Notes under the pieces: model-generated | What the model saw: only the letters and a program-made list of their open reading frames with translations | The model's database searches: none | What the model was told of the DNA's origin: nothing | Origin: Plasmodium malariae | Lineage: Eukaryota; Apicomplexa; Aconoidasida; Haemosporida; Plasmodiidae | Assembly: GCF_900090045.1 (NCBI RefSeq) | Contig: NC_041786.1 | Coordinates: forward strand, 1,110,001 to 1,174,000 | Length of the DNA: 64,000 bases | Direction: 5' to 3' | Translations under genes and position numbers: made by a program | In this document: one piece after another, positions 1 through 12,017 of the stretch | Numbering within the stretch: the stretch's first letter is position 1 | How the letters are laid out: each line of letters begins with the position of its first letter

Positions 1-2088
1 TGACTGATTAACTTTGCTTTTATTTTTTTTTTTATTTTTTATATATTTTCTTTTTTTTTTTATTATTCCTATGCTTTTCTCCATCTCAACCATGGACAAG
101 TCTTCCTCGTTCCTTTTCTTCATATATATACTGAAGTTACCATAACAAAACATGTTCCCTTCTACTGTGCACGCAGCGGGGCTATTCCTTTCACTGACTC
201 TGGGGAGGGCTCCAACGAGGTCTTCCCCCACGTTTGCCATTTCTTCCTCTTTTTCCATTTCTTCTACTCCATCCATTTCTTTTACTTCCTCCCCCTCAGT
301 GCAAGATGTCGAAAATAACTTTTCGGCATTTTTGAAGAACTGTTCCTCAATTTGAACTTTCTGCCGATCCCTTTTTACAGATGTATATGCCGACAGGGCA
401 ATACAAAAATGTTTGATGGAACTGAATTCATTTATTTGTAAAAGCTTACTTAAGCAGGATTCTTCGAACACATCATCTGTTATGTGCATATTTTTAAAAG
501 CTTTAAAAAGATAGGCAAAAGTTTTTTCATCAAATGAGGAGAATATTCTTAAGCTTCTTAATTTAATATAGTCATACAGAATTGTGTCATTAATTTGGTA
601 AATTGAATAGCAATAAAATATGATAGACAGCTCTATATGGTTGTAACAGTTTATATATTTCTTCACATTTAACGTAATGTTTTCAAATAACTCGCTTACT
701 CTATGTATGGGTATAAAAACAGGATTGTCTAAAATAGGAGAAGGGGTCTTCTTCATTCTTTTTATGAACACTTTACAGTTATAGGCGCATAAAGTCGAGC
801 ATAATAAAACGAGATCCTTCTTCTTACACCTGTTCATATTTTTGCAAATTTGTCTAAACAGCGGCTGCACGTATGTTTCACCCAACCGGCTCAGGCCATC
901 GATATCACCACTACCACTGCTTACACCACTACCACTGCTTATACCACTACCACTGCTTATACCACTACCACTGCTTATACCACTACCACTGCTTACACCA
1001 CTATTACGGATACCTTCGTGAAATAAATTTTCGCTCTGCCCCCCACAGGCAAAGGAGAGCGAAATATGCAGAAGGCGTACCAAATGATGCAGGGAGCAGC
1101 CACTAAATTTTCTTTCATATATAATGGAATGTAGGAGGCCCTCTAAAAAGGAAAATTTCAAAAAGGAGGTCTTACTATAAGCACTTAAAACGTTTACAAG
1201 TTGTATTATGTTAAAGTCATTTTTTGCCTTTGTAATTATATGCTGTTCAAATAAAAAAAATAAATTATAAAACTTGTTTAATTTTAACACAGAAATGTTA
1301 TATAGTAATAAACTCAATCCTACCAAGCTATAGTCAGAAACTTTTCTCATATGTATCTTTTCCACCAAAAAATATAAAAAAAATTTATCCTTATCATACC
1401 TGTTAATATTATCACAATATTTTAATTTACGCAAACTGTTTATTAATAGAGAAACATAATGAGGTGCATATATTTCGTCAAAATAGTTTTCTTGTTCATT
1501 TATTATTTTTTTTTTTATTTCGTCCAGAAAATAAATGTTTCTAAAATTCATTTTACCTAGTGAGTTAACCAATGAACATACATGAATCAAGTCAAATTCC
1601 TTTAATCGAAGAATACAACGATTTAATATTTCGTTTATAATTCTATCATTTCTATATTCCGTGTATGACAAAAAAGTAAATACACTTGTAATAATTTTTG
1701 GGTGAATGTTCTTTTCATGTATTCTGTACATAGTTTCTCTACAATAACTATTCCATAAACTCAAATCTTTTTTGTTCTCCCTGAAAGTTTTTTTCACACG
1801 TTCGAAGAAATCATCGTTGCTGTCAGGGATTGTATTAGAAGTACGCGCGTTTTTGTTTCTTCCCTCATTTTTTTGCCAATTTACTTGCCCATATTTTTCG
1901 ATATTTTGTTCGGCATATTTTTTGGCATTTTTTTCGACATTTTCCTCGACGATCGGTCTATTTTCATATCTCGAAATTACATTAGGCGAGCAATATTCAA
2001 AGTTGTTTGAGAAAAATCTTTTTTTTGAGAAACTATGCTTGTAACTATTCCACGCATGTGATACTTTTATCACAGCTGCATGGTTCAT
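1..2088 (-). CDS. Putative organellar helical-repeat (HPR/RAP-type) RNA-binding protein, 3' end outside window
   Basis: One frame stays open on the minus strand from the ATG at 2086-2088 to the window edge, about 696 codons with no stop, so the C-terminus lies beyond position 1. The N-terminus (MNHAAVIKVSHAWNSYKHSF) is basic and lacks acidic residues, which suits a mitochondrial or apicoplast presequence. The body is a series of roughly 35-40 residue helical units of the type L-x2-L-x-N-x-L, for example LIHVCSLVNSLGKMNF, HYVSLLINSLRKLKY, IIQLVNVLSAYSKT and DLVLLCSTLCAYN. This pattern is typical of apicomplexan heptatricopeptide-repeat and RAP-domain proteins, which act on organellar RNA. A hexapeptide ISSGSG is repeated about five times (901-1002) between two helical units. 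An acidic Glu/Met-rich stretch precedes the edge. The RAP domain itself, normally C-terminal, is not visible here. The last 60 bases encode only Lys/Asn/Ile-rich residues and could be intron. The family call is inferred from the repeat pattern. Confidence 0.7.
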   Translation of the reverse strand, partial: MNHAAVIKVSHAWNSYKHSFSKKRFFSNNFEYCSPNVISRYENRPIVEENVEKNAKKYAEQNIEKYGQVNWQKNEGRNKNARTSNTIPDSNDDFFERVKKTFRENKKDLSLWNSYCRETMYRIHEKNIHPKIITSVFTFLSYTEYRNDRIINEILNRCILRLKEFDLIHVCSLVNSLGKMNFRNIYFLDEIKKKIINEQENYFDEIYAPHYVSLLINSLRKLKYCDNINRYDKDKFFLYFLVEKIHMRKVSDYSLVGLSLLLYNISVLKLNKFYNLFFLFEQHIITKAKNDFNIIQLVNVLSAYSKTSFLKFSFLEGLLHSIIYERKFSGCSLHHLVRLLHISLSFACGGQSENLFHEGIRNSGVSSGSGISSGSGISSGSGISSGSGVSSGSGDIDGLSRLGETYVQPLFRQICKNMNRCKKKDLVLLCSTLCAYNCKVFIKRMKKTPSPILDNPVFIPIHRVSELFENITLNVKKYINCYNHIELSIIFYCYSIYQINDTILYDYIKLRSLRIFSSFDEKTFAYLFKAFKNMHITDDVFEESCLSKLLQINEFSSIKHFCIALSAYTSVKRDRQKVQIEEQFFKNAEKLFSTSCTEGEEVKEMDGVEEMEKEEEMANVGEDLVGALPRVSERNSPAACTVEGNMFCYGNFSIYMKKRNEEDLSMVEMEKSIGIIKKKRKYIKNKKKNKSKVNQS
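901..1002. repeat. 18-bp coding minisatellite
   Basis: About five and a half copies of an 18-base unit of the type ACCACTACCACTGCTTAT, in frame within the helical-repeat gene on the minus strand. It encodes (I/V)SSGSG. Copies are nearly identical, differing mainly at one Ile/Val position. Confidence 0.9.
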
Positions 2089-2162
2089 ATTTTTTTTTTT
2101 TTTTCTCTCTTTCGCACAAGGTGACTTAGCTTTATTTTGATTTTTTTATACCTCGTTACGTT

Positions 2163-2290
2163 TAATGTTGTAATGTTCGATTTTGTTATGCTTTATGTTG
2201 TAATGTTCGATTTTGTTATGCTTTATGTTGTAATGTTCGATTTTGTTATGCTTTATGTTGTAATGTTCGATTTTATTACGTTTTCTGTTG
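2163..2290. repeat. 30-bp tandem repeat
   Basis: About four copies of a 30-base unit of the form CTTTATGTTG-TAATGTTCGA-TTTTGTTATG, with divergence at both ends. It lies just upstream of the minus-strand helical-repeat gene and is followed by poly(dT) and a decanucleotide CTTTATTTTA array at 2491-2595. Confidence 0.9.
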
Positions 2291-2363
2291 TTATGTTTCA
2301 CTTTGTTATGTTCCATTTTATCTCATTATTTTCTGCTTTTCCTGTTGTGTTGAATCTCTCCAT

Positions 2364-2398
<35 letters not shown>

Positions 2399-2998
2399 TT
2401 CACCATGCATGCACTTCATAGTTATTATTATAAATTTACATTATGTTGTACTTAATTGAATTATATTACATTTAGTTGTATTATATTGTACTTTATTTTA
2501 CTTTATTTTACTTTATTTTACTTTATTTTACTTTATTTTACTTTATTTTGCTTTATTTTGCTTTATTTTGCTTTATTTTGCTTTATTATACTTTAATTTT
2601 TTTTTTTTTTTTTTTTTTTTATTTTGCTCAAATATTAACGTCAAGCATTATAAGAAATAGTTGTGTTAAACGAACAGAAAAAAAAGGCCGAAATTGTAGT
2701 ATTCCCTTACCAAGCTGTACACATAAACACATTCATGTATACATATGTATGTGCAACTGTATACGTTAGCATGTATGAATGCATGTTGACCACCCTGCTC
2801 TAACTTTACCCACCCTTTTTCCTCTTTTGTTTGTCCCAAAAGGATTCCCCTACATTGGTCAAGTGGAAATTTGTTCTCCCCTTTTGGTGTATGAGTGGAA
2901 AAAACTTAAAAAATTAAAAATACGTTTGAACACGAATTTTTGCCTCTTCGCATATGAACACATACAGGTAAATGTGTACATATATACGCATATATGCA

Positions 2999-3064
<66 letters not shown>

Positions 3065-3805
3065 CACGTAATACTCTCCGTAAAATGCTGAAGAGGGAAA
3101 TTGCAGTATTTTTAAGTTACATGTGAGTAATAGCGGTTATTACATTTTAATTATAATGCAAATTTCGAAAGGTAAGCAGCAAAGAATAGAACAAAAAATA
3201 GAACAAAAAAAAAAGATATAAAAAGAAGTTAGGGAAAGAACGAGTTGTAAAATGGGGCAAAAGATTTTTTTCGAAAAGCCAATTTTTTAAAAAGGAGAGA
3301 AATCAGCAATGTGGTTAAATATTACCAAAGGAAAAAAATTGAAATAAAATAAATAAGTCTATGTTTTCAAAATGGCGTAAGCAGAGAGAACTTAGTGAAT
3401 AAATGTAGATCGGAAAATCAATGTTTTGAAAATAAATATAGAGAAAAAATCATTTTAATTATTAAAAAAATTAAAAATTTGAATTATAGTAACATATAAA
3501 TCTGAGTCGTAAACGAAAATTATATAAATTTGTGTAAATGTTTATTTTCTACATTTTTATGAACAAATCATAATTTTTTTTTTTTTCTTTTTATTTTATT
3601 TCATTTATTTCATTTATTTATTTATTTATTTATTTTATTATTTTTTTTTTTTTTGGACTTCCTTGGATCAAAACTCGAATTGTCCAAATGTGTGTGTGTG
3701 CTTTTCGTAAATAAGCAAATTAAAAGAAAAAAAAAAAAAAATATATATAAATAAATATAAAAATGTAAGTATAAAAATATGTATATAAAAATATGAATTT
3801 ATAAA

Positions 3806-3980
3806 TATAAAAATATGATTATACAAATATGATTATATAAATATGATTATATAAATATGATTATATAAATATGATTATATAAATATGATTATATAAATAT
3901 GAACATATAAATATGAACATATAAATATGAACATATAAATATGAATATATAAATATGAATATATAAATAAATATAAATAT
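3806..3980. repeat. 14-bp AT-rich tandem array
   Basis: Repeated 14-base units of the form ATATAAATATGATT, grading into ATATAAATATGAAC. It is non-coding and sits midway in the divergent intergenic region. Confidence 0.85.
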
Positions 3981-4447
3981 GTACACATGAACATAAACGA
4001 ATTCACATGCTTTAATTAGACATTTGATTTTTTATATTTATTATGAACACATTCATAATATTTGTCAAGAAGAGTAAATAAATGCGGAAAATGAATCGGG
4101 TCATGTGAAAAAGGAAAATTTAATGTATTTTAAAGTTATCAATTAAAAACAAAAAACAAAAAAGCAAAAAAGAAAAAACAAAAAATCGAAAAAAACAAAA
4201 AAACAAAAAAACAAAAAAAAAACTTCATTAATCATTACAAAAAAAATATTAACATATCAGAATATTTTGCATATATTTGCTACCTGTTAATAACATTTCA
4301 ACTTTTAAATGTGCATATTATAATTTTCCTTTTTTCCGAATTCGGAACAGTAAAGTAATTAACGTTTTTAGCTACCCAGTGAGAAAATATACAGTGACAA
4401 AACGTACATATTTGCGCATATTGATAAAAATATAAATAAATAAATAA

Positions 4448-4501
<54 letters not shown>

Positions 4502-5576
4502 TATGCGTGTATACATGTCTATTTACGCTTACGTGGACATGTACCCATACCATACGCTAGTACATATATGTAACATCGAATTAACGCATTTAACGCGTTA
4601 AAAGCGTGATCACGCGAGCACATTATGCACATGTATTTGTTCATGATACAATAAAATTATTCATATATGTATAATACATAATAAGTATATTCCTATAATT
4701 GGCTCCGCCGTTATTTACTAATCGAATTAAAGAATTAATTAAAGTTCAATGAATATCGTAATATATTTTTTCATGGATACTATATTTTCTTAGACCCTCT
4801 TGCAATTTATTGAATAGACTTAGTTGATCATACTCATATGTACACATGTAAGTAAGGGCATATGCCTTTATGCGTTTATGCGTTTATGTGTATATGTATC
4901 TGCATATATATATATATTTTATACGTGCATGTGTTCATGCTTAATGACCTTTTTTCGTTGTGCTATTAATGTGCCTTTTCTCATCATTGCTAACATATTT
5001 GTATTATATCATTATTTTTTTATGCACACATTTATCCCGCCATCGTATGGGAGGAAATAACGTTTTTATGAAAAAAACCCATTTAAAAAAAAATTTCTTC
5101 CAGTTGTAGGTTACTCCTACGTAGACCCGAACAGCAGCGACATACTTCCTTTACGTACATACATATATACATACATATGTACATATATATAAATACATTT
5201 ATTTTGACTGCTATTCTTATTGTTAATATATGCCCCTAATTAATTTGCAACTCTCAATATACAATTGTCTTTTCGTTTTTTATCTGTAAAATTTATTTAC
5301 CTTTGGTAATATTTATTTCTTGCCATTACTCCCGTTATCATTTATTCTACATTCAATTCATTTTAAAAATAAAAAAGAGATTACTGCAAAATTATGTGTG
5401 CGAATATTTTTGAAGAGTAACCTTATCATTTTGTCATTTTCTAAATTCGTAATTCTTTCAATTCGTCATTTTTGCATTTTATCACTTTTCCGTTTCATCA
5501 TTTTCTTTAAAGTTTACAGTTTAATAGTAATTAAAAGATTAGCTCGAAAAAAAAAAAAAAAAAAAAAAAAATTAAA

Positions 5577-5742
5577 TTAAATTAAATTAAATAGAATAGA
5601 ATAGAATAGAATAGAATACAATACAATACAATACAATAATACAATACAATAAATACAATATAATACAATACAATACAATATAATATAATATAATACAATA
5701 CAATACAATATAATACAATACAATACAATATAATACAAATAA
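5577..5742. repeat. Pentanucleotide array (AAATT / AATAG / AATAC)
   Basis: A run of 5-base units that changes from AAATT to AATAG and then AATAC/AATAT. It directly follows a poly(A) run of about 23 bases. All frames across it are artefactually open. Confidence 0.9.
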
Positions 5743-5948
5743 GTGCAACGCGACACAACGCAAAACGAAAAAAAAAAGAGTAACCTGTTCGCACTAGTAT
5801 CCAAGCGAGAACAAATGCGTGTTTGCACGTCGGAATACATGTATGCATTAAATGTACATATACTTATGGTATTATTTATGTATGTCCGTATATAAATATT
5901 GACATGCACACATATATATATGTGTATGAGCCTCTTCGCCTGTACACG

Positions 5949-6097
<149 letters not shown>

Positions 6098-6115
6098 ACA
6101 CCTCTTCTTTTAAAC

Positions 6116-7579
6116 ATGAAATTGCTAAAGTTTTCCTGGGTAAGATATGATGCCATCATTTCAAGATTTTTTATGTTTTTTTCCTTTCTCCTTTTTATTT
6201 TAATATGTGAAGGTTTTTTAAAAAAAAGAGAATATTTATTTAATGTAGAAATATCAAGTAAAAATCTATGTCATTTTGTTCATAATAATTTTGCTAAATT
6301 GGAAAAAATCTTTTTATGTAATTCCTTTATATATAAAAGATTTCCGCACAATGATTGGAAGAGTTTGAGGGAAAACAAGGTAGTCATAATATCCCATGGA
6401 AAGAAAAACGACAGGGAAGGATATACCCGTAGCAGAATTATCGAAAGGCAGCCAAGGGTGGACAACATAGATGATGCAAGAAGTGATCTCAAAAATCATA
6501 ACAAACGTTATGACAAACATCATGGTAGGCGTAATGAAAGACATGATAACGATACAGTTATGGGAGAGTACATGCTTGACCTCACTGTAGATACAAATAA
6601 TCCCGCACTAGACGAAAATGTTCTAAAAAAATCGAGAATGATTTTCAAAAAACTAGATAGCAATAACAACAATTTAATAGATTTCAATGAATTTAAAAAC
6701 AATGTAAGAATAGTAGCAAAAATTAAAGATATTAACATGAATATCTTATATCATCTCTTTCAGCAGTTTGATGCAAATAAAGATAAAAAATTGGATTATA
6801 CAGAATTTCTATCATTAAATTCTTATGATTTTAATTTTATTAAATTAATTCAAATACTATTTGGTCATAAAAATACAGTAGATAAAAATATAATTTATGA
6901 TTATCTAGAAATTTTTTTTTCCGAATTTTTAGAAAGTATACTACTGAATGATGGGCTTAATATTCCTTATTATATTAAGATGAGACATACTAATGCTGCA
7001 AATAATAATGCAAATAATACTGCAAATAATACTGCAAATAATACTGCAAATAATACTGCAAATAACCTTGCAAACAAGCTTGCAAATAATTTTTTTAAAA
7101 ATAGTAAAGGCATTTGGGATATAAATGAAGATGAAAATTTGCAAATGGACGAATTTCAAAATTTTCAATTATACTTACTACTAGAAATAGATCACTTATC
7201 TAATTTTTTACAATTAGATATAAACCTCGATGGACTTATTGATATATCCGAATTGTTGTTCTACATTAGCAATGACGGCAAACTTTACCATACGTTGTGC
7301 GCTTACCTCGAGGGAAGTATTGCACCACAGAGTGGAAGCGGAAGGAACAGTAGCAGTAACGACCGCGCTGGTGATGATACTGGAAGGACAAAAGAAGACG
7401 TTTTCAAATACATGAGGGAGCCACTGAACATTCAAAACTCCTTAATCCTTAACCTGGAATTCATTCTGCATGCATTCGATACAAATAACGATATGCTCCT
7501 TGACTACGAGGAATACAAAAATCAAATAGACACCTCCTCCGTTTTAGATTCTACTCCAGAAATAGTATATTCAAATTAA
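6116..7579 (+). CDS. EF-hand calcium-binding protein with five EF loops and an N-terminal signal/anchor
   Basis: The product has 487 residues in a single exon. A hydrophobic segment at about residues 14-32, after a short basic N-terminus, looks like a signal peptide or signal anchor, so the protein probably enters the secretory pathway. Five 12-residue EF loops are visible: DSNNNNLIDFNE (181-192), DANKDKKLDYTE (219-230), DINEDENLQMDE (335-346), DINLDGLIDISE (368-379) and DTNNDMLLDYEE (455-466). Loops 1, 2, 4 and 5 keep Asp at positions 1 and 3 or 5 and Glu at 12, as expected for calcium ligands. Loop 3 has Gln at position 9 and no Gly at 6. An Ala-Asn-Asn-Thr repeat (about 294-325) separates the two EF groups. 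There is no ER-retention C-terminus (it ends IVYSN), so it does not look like the ER-resident reticulocalbin-type protein. It is not a CDPK, because no kinase domain is present. The start is the first ATG of the frame after the upstream satellite. The physiological role is unknown. Confidence 0.88.
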   Translation: MKLLKFSWVRYDAIISRFFMFFSFLLFILICEGFLKKREYLFNVEISSKNLCHFVHNNFAKLEKIFLCNSFIYKRFPHNDWKSLRENKVVIISHGKKNDREGYTRSRIIERQPRVDNIDDARSDLKNHNKRYDKHHGRRNERHDNDTVMGEYMLDLTVDTNNPALDENVLKKSRMIFKKLDSNNNNLIDFNEFKNNVRIVAKIKDINMNILYHLFQQFDANKDKKLDYTEFLSLNSYDFNFIKLIQILFGHKNTVDKNIIYDYLEIFFSEFLESILLNDGLNIPYYIKMRHTNAANNNANNTANNTANNTANNTANNLANKLANNFFKNSKGIWDINEDENLQMDEFQNFQLYLLLEIDHLSNFLQLDINLDGLIDISELLFYISNDGKLYHTLCAYLEGSIAPQSGSGRNSSSNDRAGDDTGRTKEDVFKYMREPLNIQNSLILNLEFILHAFDTNNDMLLDYEEYKNQIDTSSVLDSTPEIVYSN

Positions 7580-7734
7580 ATTTAAAAAAAAAAAAAAAAA
7601 ACTCGTTTGAGCTGCCATTGAATGTGCATGTAATCGCGTGTATATATACATTTGTGCATATATATACCCGTACGAACACGTACACACACGCGCACACATA
7701 CACAGGTGCAAATGTGCGTCATTATCATTACACC

Positions 7735-7766
<32 letters not shown>

Positions 7767-8860
7767 ATGTAACCTTATCATTTAATATGATTTCCTGTAT
7801 CATCAATATGTACACTTAATATATACCATTACAACATTGTTTTACAGTTTCCATAAAAATCATGTTCTAATTTTTTATTTGTTTAATATTTGTACCATCT
7901 CAATGTTGTATATACATACGTGTACACACACACGTATACATACACCTATATATATTTATATAATATTACCCTCTTTTACATAAAAAAATTTCTTCATTTT
8001 TTTTTTTTTTTTTATTATTAATGAAAAACAAATAGCACTAACGTATATCATTATGCTACATACCGTAGTTTATATATAAACGTACATACAATGCATATTA
8101 ATATATACGTATATATATGTATGTACACATGCACATCTTTATATATAGCACATACAATATTATATCCAAAAAGGTCATTACAGTACACTTCTTTATATTA
8201 AATCGTTCCCTTTCTTTTCCATTTCGTGCGAATTACACTTATATTTGCTTCCTATGCTTCATTTGTTTTGGTATTCACGTTTAAGCAGAAAGAAAAAGAA
8301 GAAGTCCGTCAGAAGTATATTAATACTTAACCATAAGGAGGTTTTTCTTTTTTCTTCTTGCTTCTTTTCATTTTTTTTTTTTTTTTTTTTTAAATTATAC
8401 TAAAAAACTCTTTAATAATATAATAACCTAATTAAATGGACTAAGAAGAACTGTACATGTGAAAAATCGTATATAAATGCCTATTTAAAAAAATATTAAA
8501 ACTTAAGTATTGGGGTGGGGGGGTGTAAGAAAAGAATCTTTCCTTAAGTCATTGAATGTGTGTTAGTGTGGATGCAGTGATAATATGATAAAAATGTACA
8601 TATATATATTAAAAAAATTGTTTATAAAAAAAAAAAAAAAAAAAAAAAAGGGTTAACCAATTTGCCTTGTACGAGTCCATTATGTGGAGTGCTAAGTCGC
8701 TTATAAGTACTCGGGAATATGCACCTATGATCATGTGTACACATTCATATACACGCTGTTAGCATATATATATATATATATATAAATAAATATATATACA
8801 TTTATGTGTATATAACGCTTCTGATTTAATACGGTACAAGTTTACCAAAAGGCATGGACC

Positions 8861-8891
<31 letters not shown>

Positions 8892-9454
8892 CTATGTACA
8901 ATGGTAACATATAACTTAAGGATACGATAGTACACACTTTTCATGGAAACTATTCCAAAATAAAAATTTTAAAGAATCATTTATGCACTACGCACCATAT
9001 ATAATATATTATATTTTACACTCATTTGTACTATATGCGTTTATCCCCTTCTTAAATCAGTACATCATACCTTTGCACAATGCCTTAGCACAGTGTTATC
9101 ATATTACTCTTTGTATATTTTCATTTACATGTACATTCATATTAAGAACAGTGCTTTTAAAATGTGTATGTAATAAAATACGATAAACATAAATGAGTTA
9201 CTACATAAGTTTTTAAAAAGATATCTGAATACATACTTATTTGTTCATAATATTTTGAGAAACAGGTGTACAACTTTATTATGTAGCATTCTGGTTTTAG
9301 TTTTGTTTTGCTTAACTGCGCTTATTTTTTTTTTTTTTAATTCTTAAAATTATACTACTATATGCAAGTTTTTTCCCATATTAAAAGAATATAACGTGAT
9401 AGTAAATTTATTGATTTCCCCTTTTGCCGTTTTGCTCTTTTTATTATTCTCTAA

Positions 9455-9648
9455 TATTTCTATTTTTATTTTTTTATTTTTTTATTTTATTTTTTTATTT
9501 TTTTATTTTATTTTTTTATTTTATTATTTTATTTTTTTATTTTATTTTTTTATTTTATTATTTATTATTTTATTATTTTATTTTTTTATTTTATTTTTTT
9601 ATTTTATTTTTTTATTTTATTTTTTTATTTTATTTTTTATTTTTTTCC
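9455..9648. repeat. T-rich TTTTTATTTTA array
   Basis: Irregular repetition of TTTTTTATTTTA units about 11-12 bases long, with no coding potential beyond Phe/Ile/Leu runs. Confidence 0.85.
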
Positions 9649-9778
9649 GTTTTCATTGCTAATTGGTTGAAGGTTATAAAACTTTCATCAGATACTACAT
9701 AAAGGAACTATATAATATTACACTATTTTTTATATAAGCTCACAAAGCTCTAATACATAGAGACTTCCTGATTTAATT

Positions 9779-9814
<36 letters not shown>

Positions 9815-10362
9815 ATGTATAATAATTAAACACATTTGACGTACTTTTGTCGATATGCTAAATTTTGTAAAAAACAAATATAAAATAGTAATGGCAAGGA
9901 ATAGCAAATATTTTTCTTTTGCATGCTCAAAGGGAAAAAAGATCTTTTGCCAGGTTAGCGAAATTGACTGAAGGCATTCGTTTATTGATTGTTATATTAT
10001 TTATTTGACAATTTGTTAATTCGTTCACGCGTTAAATAGTTAATTCGTATATTTTGCTATTCATTTGTTCACTCATTCGTTCAATGATTTGCTGTTCATT
10101 CGTATAATCATTCATTTGTTCCTTTTTTTTTTTCTTTTTTTTATTTTTCGCACCATTGGAAAGTTCAAAATAATGAATAAAAAAATACGTAAAATATTTA
10201 ACAAAATATAATACGTATATACTTAACATGTACATATAATTGGCATACGTATATATGCCGTAATAATGGAATATATTTTTTATGAGTACAATATATACAT
10301 AATGCATTTATGTAAGTATAATTATGTAAAATATTAAGTGCGTAGAATAGTATATACGTATG

Positions 10363-10590
10363 AATGTATATATGTATGTACATATGTATGTATGTATATA
10401 TGTATGTATATATGTATGTATGTGTATATGTATGTATATATGTATATATGTATGTATATATGTATATATGTATGTATATATGTATGTATGTATGTGTATA
10501 TGTATGTATATATGTATGTATATATGTATGTATGTATATATGTATGTATATATGTATGTATGTATATATGTACGTATATATGTATGTATA
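10363..10590. repeat. TATGTATG/TATATATG microsatellite
   Basis: About 230 bases of mixed TATG and TATATG units. It is open in several frames on both strands as Met-Tyr-Ile-Cys or Thr-Tyr-Ile-His runs. Confidence 0.9.
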
Positions 10591-10971
10591 TGGGCTTAAT
10601 GCGTGCACTAAGAAAGAATTATCATATATTAATTTTATTTATACATAAGCATAAAAATTTAATAAAACGAAGAATATTTGATATTATATTGTAAAGGACT
10701 GCATAAAATGTACACTTACATACGTGCATATAATACTCATATACATATTTGAATATACGCATAAAAATGTACATGTAATTGCTGTATTTAATACATATAC
10801 TATATACATGTTAATCGCCAATGCATTACCACTTGAAAGTGAAATTTTGCAATTTTGATTTACAAGAAAAAAGTACAATAAAAAAATATGTACACCACTA
10901 GTATTTGTAGGTGTACAATAAACATGTTTATAGTCATACATAAATTACAACAAGCATATAAATAATAAATA

Positions 10972-11280
10972 TGTATATATATATGTTATGTATGTATGTA
11001 TAAATATTATTCATGTATATATGTTATGTATGTATGTATAAATATTATGTATGTATATATGTATGTATGTATAAATATTATTCATGTATATATGTATGTA
11101 TAAATGTTATTCATGTATATATGTATGTATGTATAAATATTATTCATGTATATATGTATGTATAAATGTTATTCATGTATATATGTATGTATGTATAAAT
11201 ATTATTCATGTATATATGTATGTATGTATGTATAAATATTATGTATGTATATATGTATGTACGTATTTATATATTATTCA
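10972..11280. repeat. 28-36 bp tandem repeat
   Basis: Eight or so copies of a unit containing ATTATTCATGTATATATG followed by one to three TATG steps and TATAAAT. Unit length varies by insertion of 4-base TATG blocks, which suggests replication slippage. Confidence 0.88.
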
Positions 11281-11624
11281 AGTGAAGCAATTAATAATTA
11301 TACGTGCATAATTTTATTCACCTCCCCCCCATATTTCCTTTTTATTATTTTTTTTTTTTTTTATTTACATCTTTTACTAATGTAATATATACATACATAC
11401 ATACATACATACATTAATACATACCCATATGTAATCGTTTTCCTTTGACGTGTTTTTCATTTTTTTATCCTTCGTTTGTTATCTGCTATTTTTATCTTTA
11501 TTTTTTATCTGTCATTATCTTCATTTTTTTCTTTCATTTTGCATTTTTCATGGTATTATTTTATCGTGTTAGTATTTTTCGTTTTTCATTTTAGCACTCA
11601 TCTTTATTTTTTCATATTTCCATT

Positions 11625-11950
11625 TTTCATTCTTTATATATTTCATTCTTTATATATTTCATTCTTTATATTTTCATTATTTATATTTTTATATATTTAT
11701 TTTTATATTTTATATATTTCATTCTTTATATTTTTATATTTCATTCTTTATATTTTATATATTTCATTCTTTATATTTTATATTTTTCATTTTTTATATT
11801 TTATATTTTCATTTATATTTTTATATATTCATTCTTTATATTTTATATTTTTCATTTTTTATATTTTATATATTTCATTTTTTATATTTTATATATTTCA
11901 TTTTTATATTTCATTTTTTATATTTCATTTTTTATATTTCATTTTTATAT
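11625..11950. repeat. T-rich array upstream of the SS18-like gene
   Basis: Repeats of CATTCTTTATATTTTATATATTT type followed by poly(dT). It ends about 45 bases before the ATG at 12018, so it probably lies in the 5' leader or proximal promoter. Confidence 0.85.
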
Positions 11951-12017
11951 TTTTTTTTTTTTTTTTTTTTTTGTTTTGAATTTTACTAATTAAATAGCAG
12001 TGATCATGTTATGAATT

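Larger units (their letters stand above)
7580..12017. other. 4.4-kb tandem intergenic region
   Basis: This lies between the 3' end of the EF-hand gene and the 5' end of the SS18-like gene, both on the plus strand. It holds poly(dT)/poly(dA) tracts (7741, 8000, 8380, 8630, 8860), a T-rich array (9455-9648), a TATG/TATATG array (10363-10590), a 28-36 bp array (10972-11280) and a TTTATATTTTTCAT array (11625-11950). I saw no RNA gene and no plausible exon. The open frames are Tyr/Ile/Phe simple sequence. Confidence 0.75.
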
